From Aequorivita antarctica (GTDB lineage Bacteria > Bacteroidota > Bacteroidia > Flavobacteriales > Flavobacteriaceae): a stretch of DNA of 64,000 bases. A program made the position numbers and the translations under genes. This document shows positions 33,227 to 41,363 of this stretch, piece by piece (the first letter of the stretch is position 1; the number at the start of each line of letters is the position of its first letter). Below the pieces are notes generated by a model, which was not told the DNA's origin, did no database searches, and worked only from the letters and a program-made list of their open reading frames with translations. The DNA lies in contig NZ_VORT01000014.1 in NCBI RefSeq assembly GCF_007997155.1, positions 1 through 64,000 of the forward strand. Reading direction: 5' to 3'.

Positions 33227-34510
33227 TTATTGGTTAATTTTTTCAAGGTCTTGTTTTTGCCAAGTGAAAAGAACTGGATCAATGGTCAGCATGACCCAAG
33301 CCCAGTTGTTGGCATTTCCGTCAAAATTGTTTTTTATGATTTCAATCCCTTCTCGTGCAAAAAATTGCGAATACCCTGCTTGGACATTCACATATTCACT
33401 CAATGTATGCGAAGTTACTAAATCCAATTCAAACCCCAAGTTTTTCGATGTTTCGTCAGCTATTTTTGCCGCGGAAAAAAATTGATGAAGGGCCAAATTA
33501 ATGTTCGATTTTTTGTTGAAGGAATATTTTACGTTTCCGTAAAAATCAACCAAACCAACATTGTTAATATGATTGCCAACATAGAAATAGTCCATAAACC
33601 CATTGAACTTATGGTTGGTGCCATAAAGCGGGTTGAAAGCTTTATTTTTTTTATTATCTGGTGCTCCATAATCATTTCCGCTTTGCAATTCACCACCTAA
33701 ACCAAGGTTGAGGTTTTCCATTACAGAATAATTGGCTTCCAAAGAAAGCAGGTAGGCACTTAAATCATTATTGGAAACATCTTTTCCAAGTTGATAATAA
33801 AGGTTTGATGAAAAATTGAATTTATTCACTTTTGTTTTTAAATGTACTCCAGCGGTTTGACTGTAACGAGTATCATTATTGGCTTCGTCCGTTTCATCAA
33901 TGTATTGCAGGCCATTGTTTAAAAACAAAAAACTTGCCGATAGTTTTTCCCAATCCTTTTGAAGCCAAACATATTGAAGGCTTTTATAGGTATTGGTTTT
34001 AAGAATGTTTCCTGTTAAGGCTTCTTTATCTTGATTGTATGCTGCACCAAAGTGCAACTTCATATAATTGGGTTCAAATTTAAAGATGGCTGCATCATGG
34101 CTCCTAGCTTGTTGTGCCCAGCCTACATTTCCGAAGAAACGCTGGTCATCATAAATAATTTCCTGACGGCCTATTTTTAAGAATAACTCTGGAACTAATA
34201 AAATTTCTGCCCAAGCCTGGTGTAATGAAAATCCATTTTCATCTGCTACATTTAGTTGTGGCACATCGCCCCAAACTCTTATATCTTGTGAGCTTAAATA
34301 GAAATGAAGTTTTTCCGTTTTATATCCAAAATTTAGCCTTGTACGTTGCGAAACAAAAGTTGCGGGATCTACATTGTCTGGATAAAGTGTTTTATAGCCA
34401 TGACGAAACTCAAAACGAGGGCGTAACTCTGCATCTATTGTAAATTGTGAATAGGCATTTGTTATTCCAAAAAATAGTGCTACTAATAGAATACTTTTAA
34501 TAAAACTCAT
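33227..34510 (-). CDS. Outer-membrane porin of the alginate-export type, nirK operon
   Basis: 427 residues from the ATG at 34510. The longer GTG start at 34537 is rejected because it would overlap the -7 element. Signal peptide (about 1-20, ending NAYS), then alternating aromatic beta strands throughout, with FELRPRFEFRHGYK-type opening (Arg-rich) and a C-terminal strand; consistent with a 16-18-stranded barrel of the alginate-export family. First gene of the nirK operon, so nitrite uptake through the outer membrane is a reasonable guess; alginate is not implied. Confidence 0.75.
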   Translation of the reverse strand: MSFIKSILLVALFFGITNAYSQFTIDAELRPRFEFRHGYKTLYPDNVDPATFVSQRTRLNFGYKTEKLHFYLSSQDIRVWGDVPQLNVADENGFSLHQAWAEILLVPELFLKIGRQEIIYDDQRFFGNVGWAQQARSHDAAIFKFEPNYMKLHFGAAYNQDKEALTGNILKTNTYKSLQYVWLQKDWEKLSASFLFLNNGLQYIDETDEANNDTRYSQTAGVHLKTKVNKFNFSSNLYYQLGKDVSNNDLSAYLLSLEANYSVMENLNLGLGGELQSGNDYGAPDNKKNKAFNPLYGTNHKFNGFMDYFYVGNHINNVGLVDFYGNVKYSFNKKSNINLALHQFFSAAKIADETSKNLGFELDLVTSHTLSEYVNVQAGYSQFFAREGIEIIKNNFDGNANNWAWVMLTIDPVLFTWQKQDLEKINQ

Positions 34511-34536
34511 AACAGCTGTTGACTTTAATTCTGACA

Positions 34537-34579
34537 CAAATGTCCGATTTGTATTTAAAGCAAAATATGACGGTTGTCA
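34537..34579 (-). promoter_or_regulatory. Crp/Fnr-type box plus -7 element for porin-nirK operon
   Basis: TGACGGTTGTCA at 34568-34579, a perfect dyad in its half-sites and nearly identical to the ccoS box. On the minus strand GACATTTG (34537-34544) is centred exactly 33 bp away. The position of the -7 element decides in favour of the 34510 start codon. Confidence 0.72.
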
Positions 34580-34614
34580 ATATTTAAAAATTAGTAGATT
34601 TTTAAATCAATTAG

Positions 34615-35979
34615 CTAAACTGTCATCGAGAAAAGTTGGGTGTTTGGCTGGTTGCGTTTTAAAAGGACATCAAAGGCCATGCAAATATTGCGAACGAAGG
34701 GGCGTCCTTTTTCTGTAATTTGAAGTTTTGTAGCGCCAATTTTAACTAAACCGTCATCTTCCATTTCTTTCAGTTTAAGAAGCGCATCGGGCAATTCTTT
34801 AAATTGAAGCGATTGGTCTTCCCAAGAAGTTTCCAAACGGCACATCATATTTAAAATGTGTTTGCGAATAATTAGATCTTCCTCATTGAGCATATGACCG
34901 CGATAAACGGGAAGAATACCCTGTTCTACCAAATCTTGGTATTCTTCAACATTTTTTACGTTCTGGCCAAAGCTGTACCAACTGTCACCAATGGCAGAAA
35001 CGCCAAGACCCAGCATCAATTGGGTTTTGCTTTCGGTATAACCCATAAAATTGCGATGCAGCTTTTTGTCTTCCACAGCTTTAAACAGACTATCGGTTTT
35101 AAGGGCGAAATGATCCATCCCGATTTCTATATAACCGGCTTCTTCCAACATCCGTTTTCCGGTTTCGTACATTTCGCGTTTTTCCGCAGCACTGGGTAAA
35201 TCTTCATCTTTAAAACCGCGTTGGCCATTTCCTTTTATCCACGGCACGTGTGCGTAGCTATAAAATGCGATTCGGTCCGGCATCAATTCCTTCGTTTTTT
35301 CAATGGAATAAATTACGTGTTCCTTTTTCTGAAATGGTAATCCAAAAATAATATCGTGGCCTACGGAAGTGTAGCCAATTTCACGTGCGGTTTCCGTTAC
35401 GCGTTTCACGTTCACAAACGGCTGAAGCCTATGGATTGCAATCTGAACCGTTGGGTTGTAGTCCTGAACGCCGTAGCTTACTCGCGTAAAACCACAATCA
35501 AAAAGTGTTTGTAGATGCTCACCCTTAGTGTTGTTTGGATGCCCTTCAAAGCTGAAAGAAGGATTTTCGGCCATCTTGGCATCGTGAAAAATTCCTTTTA
35601 ACAGCAATCGTAAGTTTTCAGCTGAAAAAAAAGTGGGTGTGCCTCCGCCGAGGTGCAATTCTTTTATAATGGGTCGCTCCGGCAATATTTCTGTATAAAG
35701 CCGCCACTCTTTTAAAACAGATTCCAAATAGGGTGTTTCAAAGCTATGATTTTTGGTTATACGTTTGTTACAACCACAAAAAGTGCAGAGACTTTCGCAA
35801 AACGGAAGGTGAATGTAAAGGCTTATTCCTTCACTGGAATTGCTTTCCGAAAAACTTTGGACGATGTTTTTCTTCCATTCGCTCAACGAAAAATCTGCAT
35901 TGTTCCAATAAGGAACTGTGGGATAACTAGTATATCGTGGACCAGGAACGTTGTATTTTGAAACTAGACTATTTTGCAT
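34615..35979 (-). CDS. hemN: Oxygen-independent coproporphyrinogen III oxidase HemN
   Basis: 454 residues. Radical SAM Cys pattern C61-x3-C65-x2-C68-x-C70 (CESLCTFCGC), GGGTPTFF near 112-119 and the HemN C-terminal domain to the end. Converts coproporphyrinogen III to protoporphyrinogen IX without oxygen, supplying heme for NOR, cbb3 and cytochromes. Own promoter with a Crp/Fnr-type box, same direction as nirK. Confidence 0.93.
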   Translation of the reverse strand: MQNSLVSKYNVPGPRYTSYPTVPYWNNADFSLSEWKKNIVQSFSESNSSEGISLYIHLPFCESLCTFCGCNKRITKNHSFETPYLESVLKEWRLYTEILPERPIIKELHLGGGTPTFFSAENLRLLLKGIFHDAKMAENPSFSFEGHPNNTKGEHLQTLFDCGFTRVSYGVQDYNPTVQIAIHRLQPFVNVKRVTETAREIGYTSVGHDIIFGLPFQKKEHVIYSIEKTKELMPDRIAFYSYAHVPWIKGNGQRGFKDEDLPSAAEKREMYETGKRMLEEAGYIEIGMDHFALKTDSLFKAVEDKKLHRNFMGYTESKTQLMLGLGVSAIGDSWYSFGQNVKNVEEYQDLVEQGILPVYRGHMLNEEDLIIRKHILNMMCRLETSWEDQSLQFKELPDALLKLKEMEDDGLVKIGATKLQITEKGRPFVRNICMAFDVLLKRNQPNTQLFSMTV

Positions 35980-35998
35980 GGCTTTTTGAATTCTGGTT

Positions 35999-36041
35999 CA
36001 AAATTACTTTTGCTAATGAAACTATGAAATGATAAATGTCA
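35999..36041 (-). promoter_or_regulatory. Crp/Fnr-type box plus -7 element for hemN
   Basis: TGATAAATGTCA at 36030-36041. On the minus strand TAATTTTG (35999-36006) is a perfect TAnnTTTG, centred exactly 33 bp from the box centre and 20 bp before the hemN ATG. Confidence 0.75.
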
Positions 36042-36225
36042 GTTGAACTACCGGCAATTTTTTTAGTGAGTAGTACGAAGTAACAGTTACAACCAGTAAT
36101 TAAATATAGAATCCTTTATTTGTAAATGGGGTGAGGGGTAGCCTTTGGAGTAGCAGACCAATCGTTTAGAGATATTCTCGAATGCTAATTTTTGAAAATT
36201 TTGACGCTGGATTATAAGTATTGTG

Positions 36226-38250
36226 CTATTGTGGATAAATGACCATTTTACTTAAATTGGGAAAATGTCTTTCCAACTTAGCTGGAAGGCGGTCCAAATA
36301 TCCAAAATGGGAGACATACCCTCTTCGCGCGGAGATCATTACTATAAAATCCGTATCGTTAATCTGATTGGAAAGAATGAAAAAATCTTCCCAATCCTTA
36401 AACTGCTGAAATTGCAAATTCAAGGTTACTTTATTTTCTTCGGCAAATTTCAAAATGGCTGTATGGGTCGCATCGACACAATGGAGACTAATAGGAATGG
36501 ATAATTCCAGGGATAACCTGGATATCTTGTTCAACCAAATGGCAAAACCTTCCTCAAATTCAGCATTGGGCGGGACAATCATAAATAACCTTTTGTGGTT
36601 TACCAAAGGCATTTCAAAATCGCATATTAAAAGAGTTCTATCAGTACTTTCCAGGATACTTTCCATTTTATCACCGATTAGTTTATCTAAAAATCCGGTC
36701 TTTTGAGGCCATCCCAATAAAATAAGATCAGCCATTATTTCCTTAGCGGTTCGCGATATACCAGTGGCGGCGTTATGATCAATAGTGGCTAAAATATTTG
36801 CTTGTGTATCTGAAGCTGCTGTTTCATTTATAAATCTTTCCAAACCCTGGTTTGCCTTGAGGATTGTTTTTTCTGCTTCATCCGTATTGGGAACCACAGT
36901 TAAGATGGACAGTGGGTTTTTGGACTTCCTTTCTTTAACCAAAACTGCAAATTCCAATATCTTTTCAATATTTATCATATTTGCAATAGGGATTAGAATT
37001 TGCTCTTTATTTACAGTAGAATTTAAGAGAACTTGCTCTTCCCCATCAGATTCTTGTATAATCATTTTGGCAGCACTTTCCGTTGCAAAGGAAGCGACAA
37101 TACAAGTAACCAAGATGAGAACTACTGTTCCATTTAATATATTACTATCGAGAATCCCCGCTTTATATCCCACTAAAATTACTGCTAAAGTAGCTGCAGC
37201 ATGCGCACTGCTTAAACCAAAAATCAATTTTCGTTGTCCTTTTGAGAATCCAAAGAACAATTGCGTAAAGAAAGCGGCAGTCCATTTTCCAAAAATGGCA
37301 ACAACCGTTAGCGTTCCAGCAATTATAAGTGCCATTGGTCCGCTCAAAATAACACTAATGTCAACGATCATTCCCACGCTTATTAAGAAAAAAGGAATAA
37401 ATAAGGAATTGCCAATATATTCAATTCGGTTCATCAGGGCAGAGGAGTGGGGAATAAGCTTGTTGAGTGCTAATCCAGACACAAACGCTCCAATTATGGG
37501 TTCTAAGCCCGCAATCTCTGCTAAAAACGCTGAAAAGAAAACCACGGAAAGCACAAAAATATAGTGTGAATACTTTTCACTTTCCAATGTTCTGAAAAAC
37601 CACTTTGCAATTCTGGGAATAACAAGAAACATAAAAGCTGAAAATAATATAAGTGAGATCACTAAACGTATCCAAAACTCTTGGGTAAGCCCATTATTAT
37701 GAGACCCCAGAATCACTGCCAACAGAATAAGTACTGCTGTATCTGTTAAAATTGTACCTCCAACAGTGACAGCAACAGCAATATTTTTTGACACTCCCAG
37801 CTTGCTCACTATTGGATAGGTTACCAATGTGTGGGTTGCAAACATACTTGAGGTAAGGAAACTCGCATTAAAATCAAAATCTAAGAGATAGTAGCAGACA
37901 GGAAAGCCAATCGAGAGGGGAATGGAAAATGTGAGAAGTCCGAAAATTAAACTTTTGTTTTTGGTAGCTTTAAACTCGTTCAAATCCAATTCCAGTCCTG
38001 CAATAAACATGATGTATAAAAGTCCTATAGTCGAAAAAACATCCACAAAAAGACTTTTTTCCAAAATGTTCAGACCCGCGGGACCAATAATAATTCCCGA
38101 TACAATTAACCCTATAATTCCAGGAATTCTAATTCTGTTCAATAATATGGGAGCCAATAAAATGATGAACAATACCAGTGAGAAAATTAATACTGGATTA
38201 TGTAGGGGTAACTGAAACTGTTCTCCGAGTTTACTGAGCATGACTTCCAT
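36226..38250 (-). CDS. CPA2-family cation/proton antiporter with C-terminal UspA-like domain
   Basis: 674 residues. About 12 helices (20-400) of the Na+/H+ exchanger fold, including GLELDLNEF near 86-94 and the central Asp region VGGTILTDTAVLI near 164-176. The C-terminal third (about 415-674) is soluble and resembles tandem universal-stress-protein domains. Exchanges Na+ or K+ for protons at the inner membrane. Single gene; the upstream 507-bp gap holds no clear promoter of the TGAY type. Confidence 0.88.
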   Translation of the reverse strand: MEVMLSKLGEQFQLPLHNPVLIFSLVLFIILLAPILLNRIRIPGIIGLIVSGIIIGPAGLNILEKSLFVDVFSTIGLLYIMFIAGLELDLNEFKATKNKSLIFGLLTFSIPLSIGFPVCYYLLDFDFNASFLTSSMFATHTLVTYPIVSKLGVSKNIAVAVTVGGTILTDTAVLILLAVILGSHNNGLTQEFWIRLVISLILFSAFMFLVIPRIAKWFFRTLESEKYSHYIFVLSVVFFSAFLAEIAGLEPIIGAFVSGLALNKLIPHSSALMNRIEYIGNSLFIPFFLISVGMIVDISVILSGPMALIIAGTLTVVAIFGKWTAAFFTQLFFGFSKGQRKLIFGLSSAHAAATLAVILVGYKAGILDSNILNGTVVLILVTCIVASFATESAAKMIIQESDGEEQVLLNSTVNKEQILIPIANMINIEKILEFAVLVKERKSKNPLSILTVVPNTDEAEKTILKANQGLERFINETAASDTQANILATIDHNAATGISRTAKEIMADLILLGWPQKTGFLDKLIGDKMESILESTDRTLLICDFEMPLVNHKRLFMIVPPNAEFEEGFAIWLNKISRLSLELSIPISLHCVDATHTAILKFAEENKVTLNLQFQQFKDWEDFFILSNQINDTDFIVMISARRGYVSHFGYLDRLPAKLERHFPNLSKMVIYPQ

Positions 38251-38757
38251 TGCTTACAAGTGTGAAAGGAATAAACAAAAACATTTTTTTTGTAAACTTC
38301 AGCTTCTTTCAAAACAGAATTTATCAACCACGAATATACATCTGTTATTGCATATAAAAGTTAATGTTAACAATTGTCATAACTAAAAAATCATTGCATT
38401 CTGACTTCTTCACCAAATTTTGTTTTAGGATTGGTATTCAATGCCAATTTCTAAAATGCTATGCGCAGTTTGTATTGGTATTAATAGCCCATTTATCTCA
38501 GTCTCTTTAATAAAAAACTTAAATTTGCTCTTTCAATTGTCACCTAAAAATCTTCTGAAAAGTAGCGGTAACCAATTGGGGGGGATTATTAAAAACAATT
38601 GGTTTCTCTTATCATTATTGCGCTTACCTGGGATAGTTCATTTATCCTATCTTGTGGGTAATTTATTTGATTTGTGAAAAGAGGAAAGACATCAAACCAA
38701 TTCCAAGATAATTATAGCTTGAATTGAGATAGAAATAGTAAAGATTTTTTAAAGCTT
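38251..38757. other. 507-bp gap between antiporter and mscS, no gene seen
   Basis: Stop codons interrupt every frame except a 78-codon plus-strand frame (38441-38677) of poor composition, which I do not accept as a gene. The only structure seen is the inverted repeat AACCAATTG (38570-38578) with CAATTGGTT (38596-38604). Confidence 0.5.
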
Positions 38758-39897
38758 ATGATAGAAATTTTCGAGACATATAAATCAGATATTATTTATG
38801 CGTTAATAGTTGTTTGCTCCGTATTTGCATTGCAATTTCTTACCAATTTGCTCCACAAATGGTTGCTGAAACAAGAGAAAAAAAAATACCCCAATGAAAA
38901 TCCAAAAGCCGTAAATTGGGTAAAGCGAATCCTTAATGCACTTTGGCTCGTTTTAGGCTTGATACTACTAAGTTTTCTTTTTGTAAATGAAGAAAAATAC
39001 GCCGCGCTCCAACACAACTTTAAATTGATTCTCTATTTGGGAATTGTGGCCATTGCAACCATAGTTGGTGCTGCTTCCACAAATATTTGGTTCCGAATGA
39101 GTATTATTAGAAAAATTCAAAATCTGGAAGATCCCACAAGCTTTAAATTTTTACGGTACGTGGCTATCATTGGAATATATATTACAGGTATTCTTTTTGC
39201 GCTTTTGGCGTTTCCCTCTTTAAAAGGGGTAGCACAGACCGCCCTTGGCGGGGCTGGGGTCATTGCGCTTATTGCTGGGGTGGCCTCACAGGAAGCATTG
39301 GCAAACTTAGTGGGCGGGGTGTTTATCATTTCCTTCAAGCCTTTCAGGATTGGCGATATAATAAGAATAACAGACTCAATGGTTGGCACCGTTGTAGATA
39401 TTACCCTTCGTCACACCGTAATCCGCAATTATGATAATAAAATGATCATCATTCCCAACGCTATTATCAACAAGGAGAAACTGATCAATTACGACCTGGG
39501 CGAAATGAAAATCTGTGAACGTATAGAAATAGGAATTTCTTATGACAGTAATATTGATTTGGCAAAAAAAATAATGCAAGAGGAATGTGAAAAACATCCT
39601 TACATTATGGACAACCGCTCGGCCACCGATATTTTAGATGCAAAGCCAGTGGTTCGGACAGCGCTTATTTCTTTAAATGAATCCTCGATAACTATTCGTG
39701 CATGGGCTTGGGCCCGCAATTATACCGAATCCTTCGATATGCGCTGCGACCTTCTGGAAAGCATCAAAAAACGCTTTGACAATGAAGGAATTGAGATTCC
39801 CTTTCCATACCGCACTATCGTGATGAAAAAGGAAAAAGAAAGCGAGGAGAGACAAAATGATGAAAAGGAAACCATAAAAAAAGAAACTAATAAATGA
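38758..39897 (+). CDS. MscS-family mechanosensitive ion channel
   Basis: 379 residues. Two or three N-terminal helices then the MscS pore helix and beta domain (GGAGVIALIAGVASQEALAN, FKPFRIGDIIRI near 194-205) and a C-terminal alpha-beta domain with a Lys/Glu-rich end. Opens under membrane tension to release solutes. Its stop overlaps the start of the next gene (ATGA). Confidence 0.9.
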   Translation: MIEIFETYKSDIIYALIVVCSVFALQFLTNLLHKWLLKQEKKKYPNENPKAVNWVKRILNALWLVLGLILLSFLFVNEEKYAALQHNFKLILYLGIVAIATIVGAASTNIWFRMSIIRKIQNLEDPTSFKFLRYVAIIGIYITGILFALLAFPSLKGVAQTALGGAGVIALIAGVASQEALANLVGGVFIISFKPFRIGDIIRITDSMVGTVVDITLRHTVIRNYDNKMIIIPNAIINKEKLINYDLGEMKICERIEIGISYDSNIDLAKKIMQEECEKHPYIMDNRSATDILDAKPVVRTALISLNESSITIRAWAWARNYTESFDMRCDLLESIKKRFDNEGIEIPFPYRTIVMKKEKESEERQNDEKETIKKETNK

Positions 39898-40838
39898 AGA
39901 AGGAGCTTGCCAACAAAAATGAAACACTAGTAAAAGTACTGTTCATAATTTGTATGGTACTTTGCATTTTGGGCTATGTTAGTAGCCCTGTGGCTTTGGT
40001 TGGCGGATTTCTTTTTACATATTTTTTAGGACATCCATTCCTAACGCTTAACAGTAAAGCGGTAAATTGGCTTTTGAAAATAGCAGTAGTCGGGTTGGGT
40101 TTTGGTATGAATTTAAAAGAAACTTTGGCAGCGGGAAAAGATGGATTTATCTTGACTATATTTTCAATTTCTGCAACCTTGATTCTCGGTTATTTTTTGG
40201 GGAAACTTTTAAAGATGGATCGCAAGGGTAGCCACCTTATCAGTTCTGGAACGGCTATTTGTGGTGGAAGTGCCATTGCAGCCGTAGCGCCAGTTATAAA
40301 TGCTTCGGAAAAAGACATATCAATCTCTTTGGGTGTAATATTTCTGTTGAATTCCATCGCCCTTATCGTTTTTCCGCCTTTGGGTCATCTTTTTGGGTTG
40401 AGCCAACACGAGTTTGGGCTTTGGTGTGCAATCGCTATTCACGACACTAGTTCAGTGGTTGGTGCCGCCTATACTTTTGGGGAAGAAGCTTTAAAAGTTG
40501 CAACTACGGTCAAGTTGGCGAGAGCACTTTGGATAATTCCGCTATCAATATTATCGGTATTTCTTTTTAAAGGAAAAGGGAAAAGCGTTAAAATACCTTA
40601 TTTCATCTTCCTTTTTATTTTGGCAATTATTATGAACAGCTATCTTGCCATTCCTGCCGTTATTACTGGAAGCATCACCAATATTTCAAAATCATTATTG
40701 GTGCTTACCTTATTTTTGATTGGCGCTGGACTTTCTATCGATAAAATAAAGTCAGCAGGCTGGAAACCAATGATTCTTGGGGTTTCCCTTTGGGTTTTTA
40801 TTTCTATAAGCTCAATTTTGGTTATAATTTCGCTGTAA
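39894..40838 (+). CDS. YeiH/UPF0324 family putative sulfate exporter
   Basis: 314 residues, about ten helices, with the family segments AVVGLGFGMNL near 62-73, GTAICGGSAIAAVAP near 118-132 and AIHDTSSVVGAAY near 182-194. Transport substrate is uncertain; the sulfate-export label is by family only. Four-base overlap with mscS points to co-translation. Followed by a hairpin with a T run on either strand. Confidence 0.87.
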   Translation: MKKELANKNETLVKVLFIICMVLCILGYVSSPVALVGGFLFTYFLGHPFLTLNSKAVNWLLKIAVVGLGFGMNLKETLAAGKDGFILTIFSISATLILGYFLGKLLKMDRKGSHLISSGTAICGGSAIAAVAPVINASEKDISISLGVIFLLNSIALIVFPPLGHLFGLSQHEFGLWCAIAIHDTSSVVGAAYTFGEEALKVATTVKLARALWIIPLSILSVFLFKGKGKSVKIPYFIFLFILAIIMNSYLAIPAVITGSITNISKSLLVLTLFLIGAGLSIDKIKSAGWKPMILGVSLWVFISISSILVIISL

Positions 40839-40856
40839 AAAATGTCATTATTATTA

Positions 40857-40888
40857 TAAAAAAAGACACCAGAATTGATGTCTTTTAT
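40857..40888. terminator. Bidirectional hairpin terminator after yeiH-like gene and beside tRNA fragment
   Basis: AAAAGACA pairs with TGTCTTTT around a 10-nt loop, with A-rich and T-rich flanks. It is a near copy of the terminator at 40971-41006, with which it was duplicated. Confidence 0.65.
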
Positions 40889-40891
40889 AAG

Positions 40892-40916
40892 TCGGGATGA
40901 CAAGATTTGAACTTGC
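40892..40916 (-). pseudogene. 3' fragment of a second tRNA-Pro copy
   Basis: 25 bp identical to the 3' end of the intact tRNA-Pro (41015-41039), and preceded like it by a GACACC..GGTGTC-type terminator hairpin. The rest of the tRNA copy is replaced by the dyad-rich sequence up to about 40970. Confidence 0.75.
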
Positions 40917-40918
40917 TT

Positions 40919-40971
40919 AGGGTTCGCCATACGCCATTGCACTTATGGCTACGCCAAAGAACAATACCGCC
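40919..40971. repeat. REP-like dyad element inside the broken tRNA copy
   Basis: GGTTCGCCATACGCCATTGC continuing to ACTTATGGCTACGCC contains GCCATA facing TATGGC. Looks like a dispersed palindromic element that replaced the 5' part of the tRNA copy; genome-wide copies cannot be checked here. Confidence 0.4.
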
Positions 40972-41006
40972 CAAAAAAAAGAAGACACCGAGAAAGATGT
41001 CTTCTT
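40971..41006 (-). terminator. Terminator of tRNA-Pro
   Basis: AAGAAGACA (40979-40987) pairs with TGTCTTCTT (40998-41006); on the minus strand the stem is followed by eight T. It lies 9 bp after the tRNA 3' end. Confidence 0.8.
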
Positions 41007-41014
41007 TAAAAAAG

Positions 41015-41088
41015 TCGGGATGACAAGATTTGAACTTGCGACCCCACGCCCCCCAGACGTGTACGCTACCAGGCTGCGCTACATCCCG
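41015..41088 (-). tRNA. tRNA-Pro (anticodon GGG)
   Basis: 74 nt on the minus strand. Acceptor stem CGGGATG with CATCCCG and discriminator A, D-loop with AGCGCAGCCTGGTAGCG, anticodon stem CACGT/GCGTG with loop CTGGGGG giving anticodon GGG, T-arm with GTTCAAATC. The CCA end is not encoded. Broken copies lie on both sides. Confidence 0.93.
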
Positions 41089-41166
41089 AATGATGCTTTA
41101 AATTAACACTTTTAAATTAAGTGCAATTACCTGTTTATTATCAGAATCTTCGTGTGGTGCAGTTTA

Positions 41167-41185
41167 CACTGAGCCTGTCGAAGTG
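41167..41185. repeat. Dispersed repeat word beside a tRNA-Pro 5' fragment
   Basis: CACTGAGCCTGTCGAAGTG is a word I recall as widely dispersed in Bacteroidota genomes. It runs directly into GCTACATCCCGAA (41185-41197), identical to the 5' end and flank of tRNA-Pro (41078-41090), so it appears to have replaced the rest of a third tRNA copy. Confidence 0.5.
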
Positions 41186-41363
41186 CTACATCCCGAATTC
41201 TGAAAATGGAAAGGCAAAAATAACCAAATTATAAAGTTAGGCAAGTTGCTTTTGTAATAAATACTCAATTATTTTGTGAGGTTTTCAATTCAAAAAAGTA
41301 TTAATACTTCTTTAAGGGCAAAGCTTTATTTGATTGTTTAATTTTGAGTAAACTTCAAAAGTA

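Noticed and set aside
34511-34537. GTG start of the porin at 34537
   Set aside because: It would overlap the -7 promoter element and adds charged residues before the signal peptide.
36785-37564. Long plus-strand frame opposite the antiporter gene
   Set aside because: It mirrors the hydrophobic codon pattern of the antiporter in the opposite frame; the antiporter has clear family motifs.
38441-38677. 78-codon plus-strand frame in the 507-bp gap
   Set aside because: Composition is not protein-like, there is no recognisable domain and no promoter or ribosome-binding signal, so it is more likely a chance frame.
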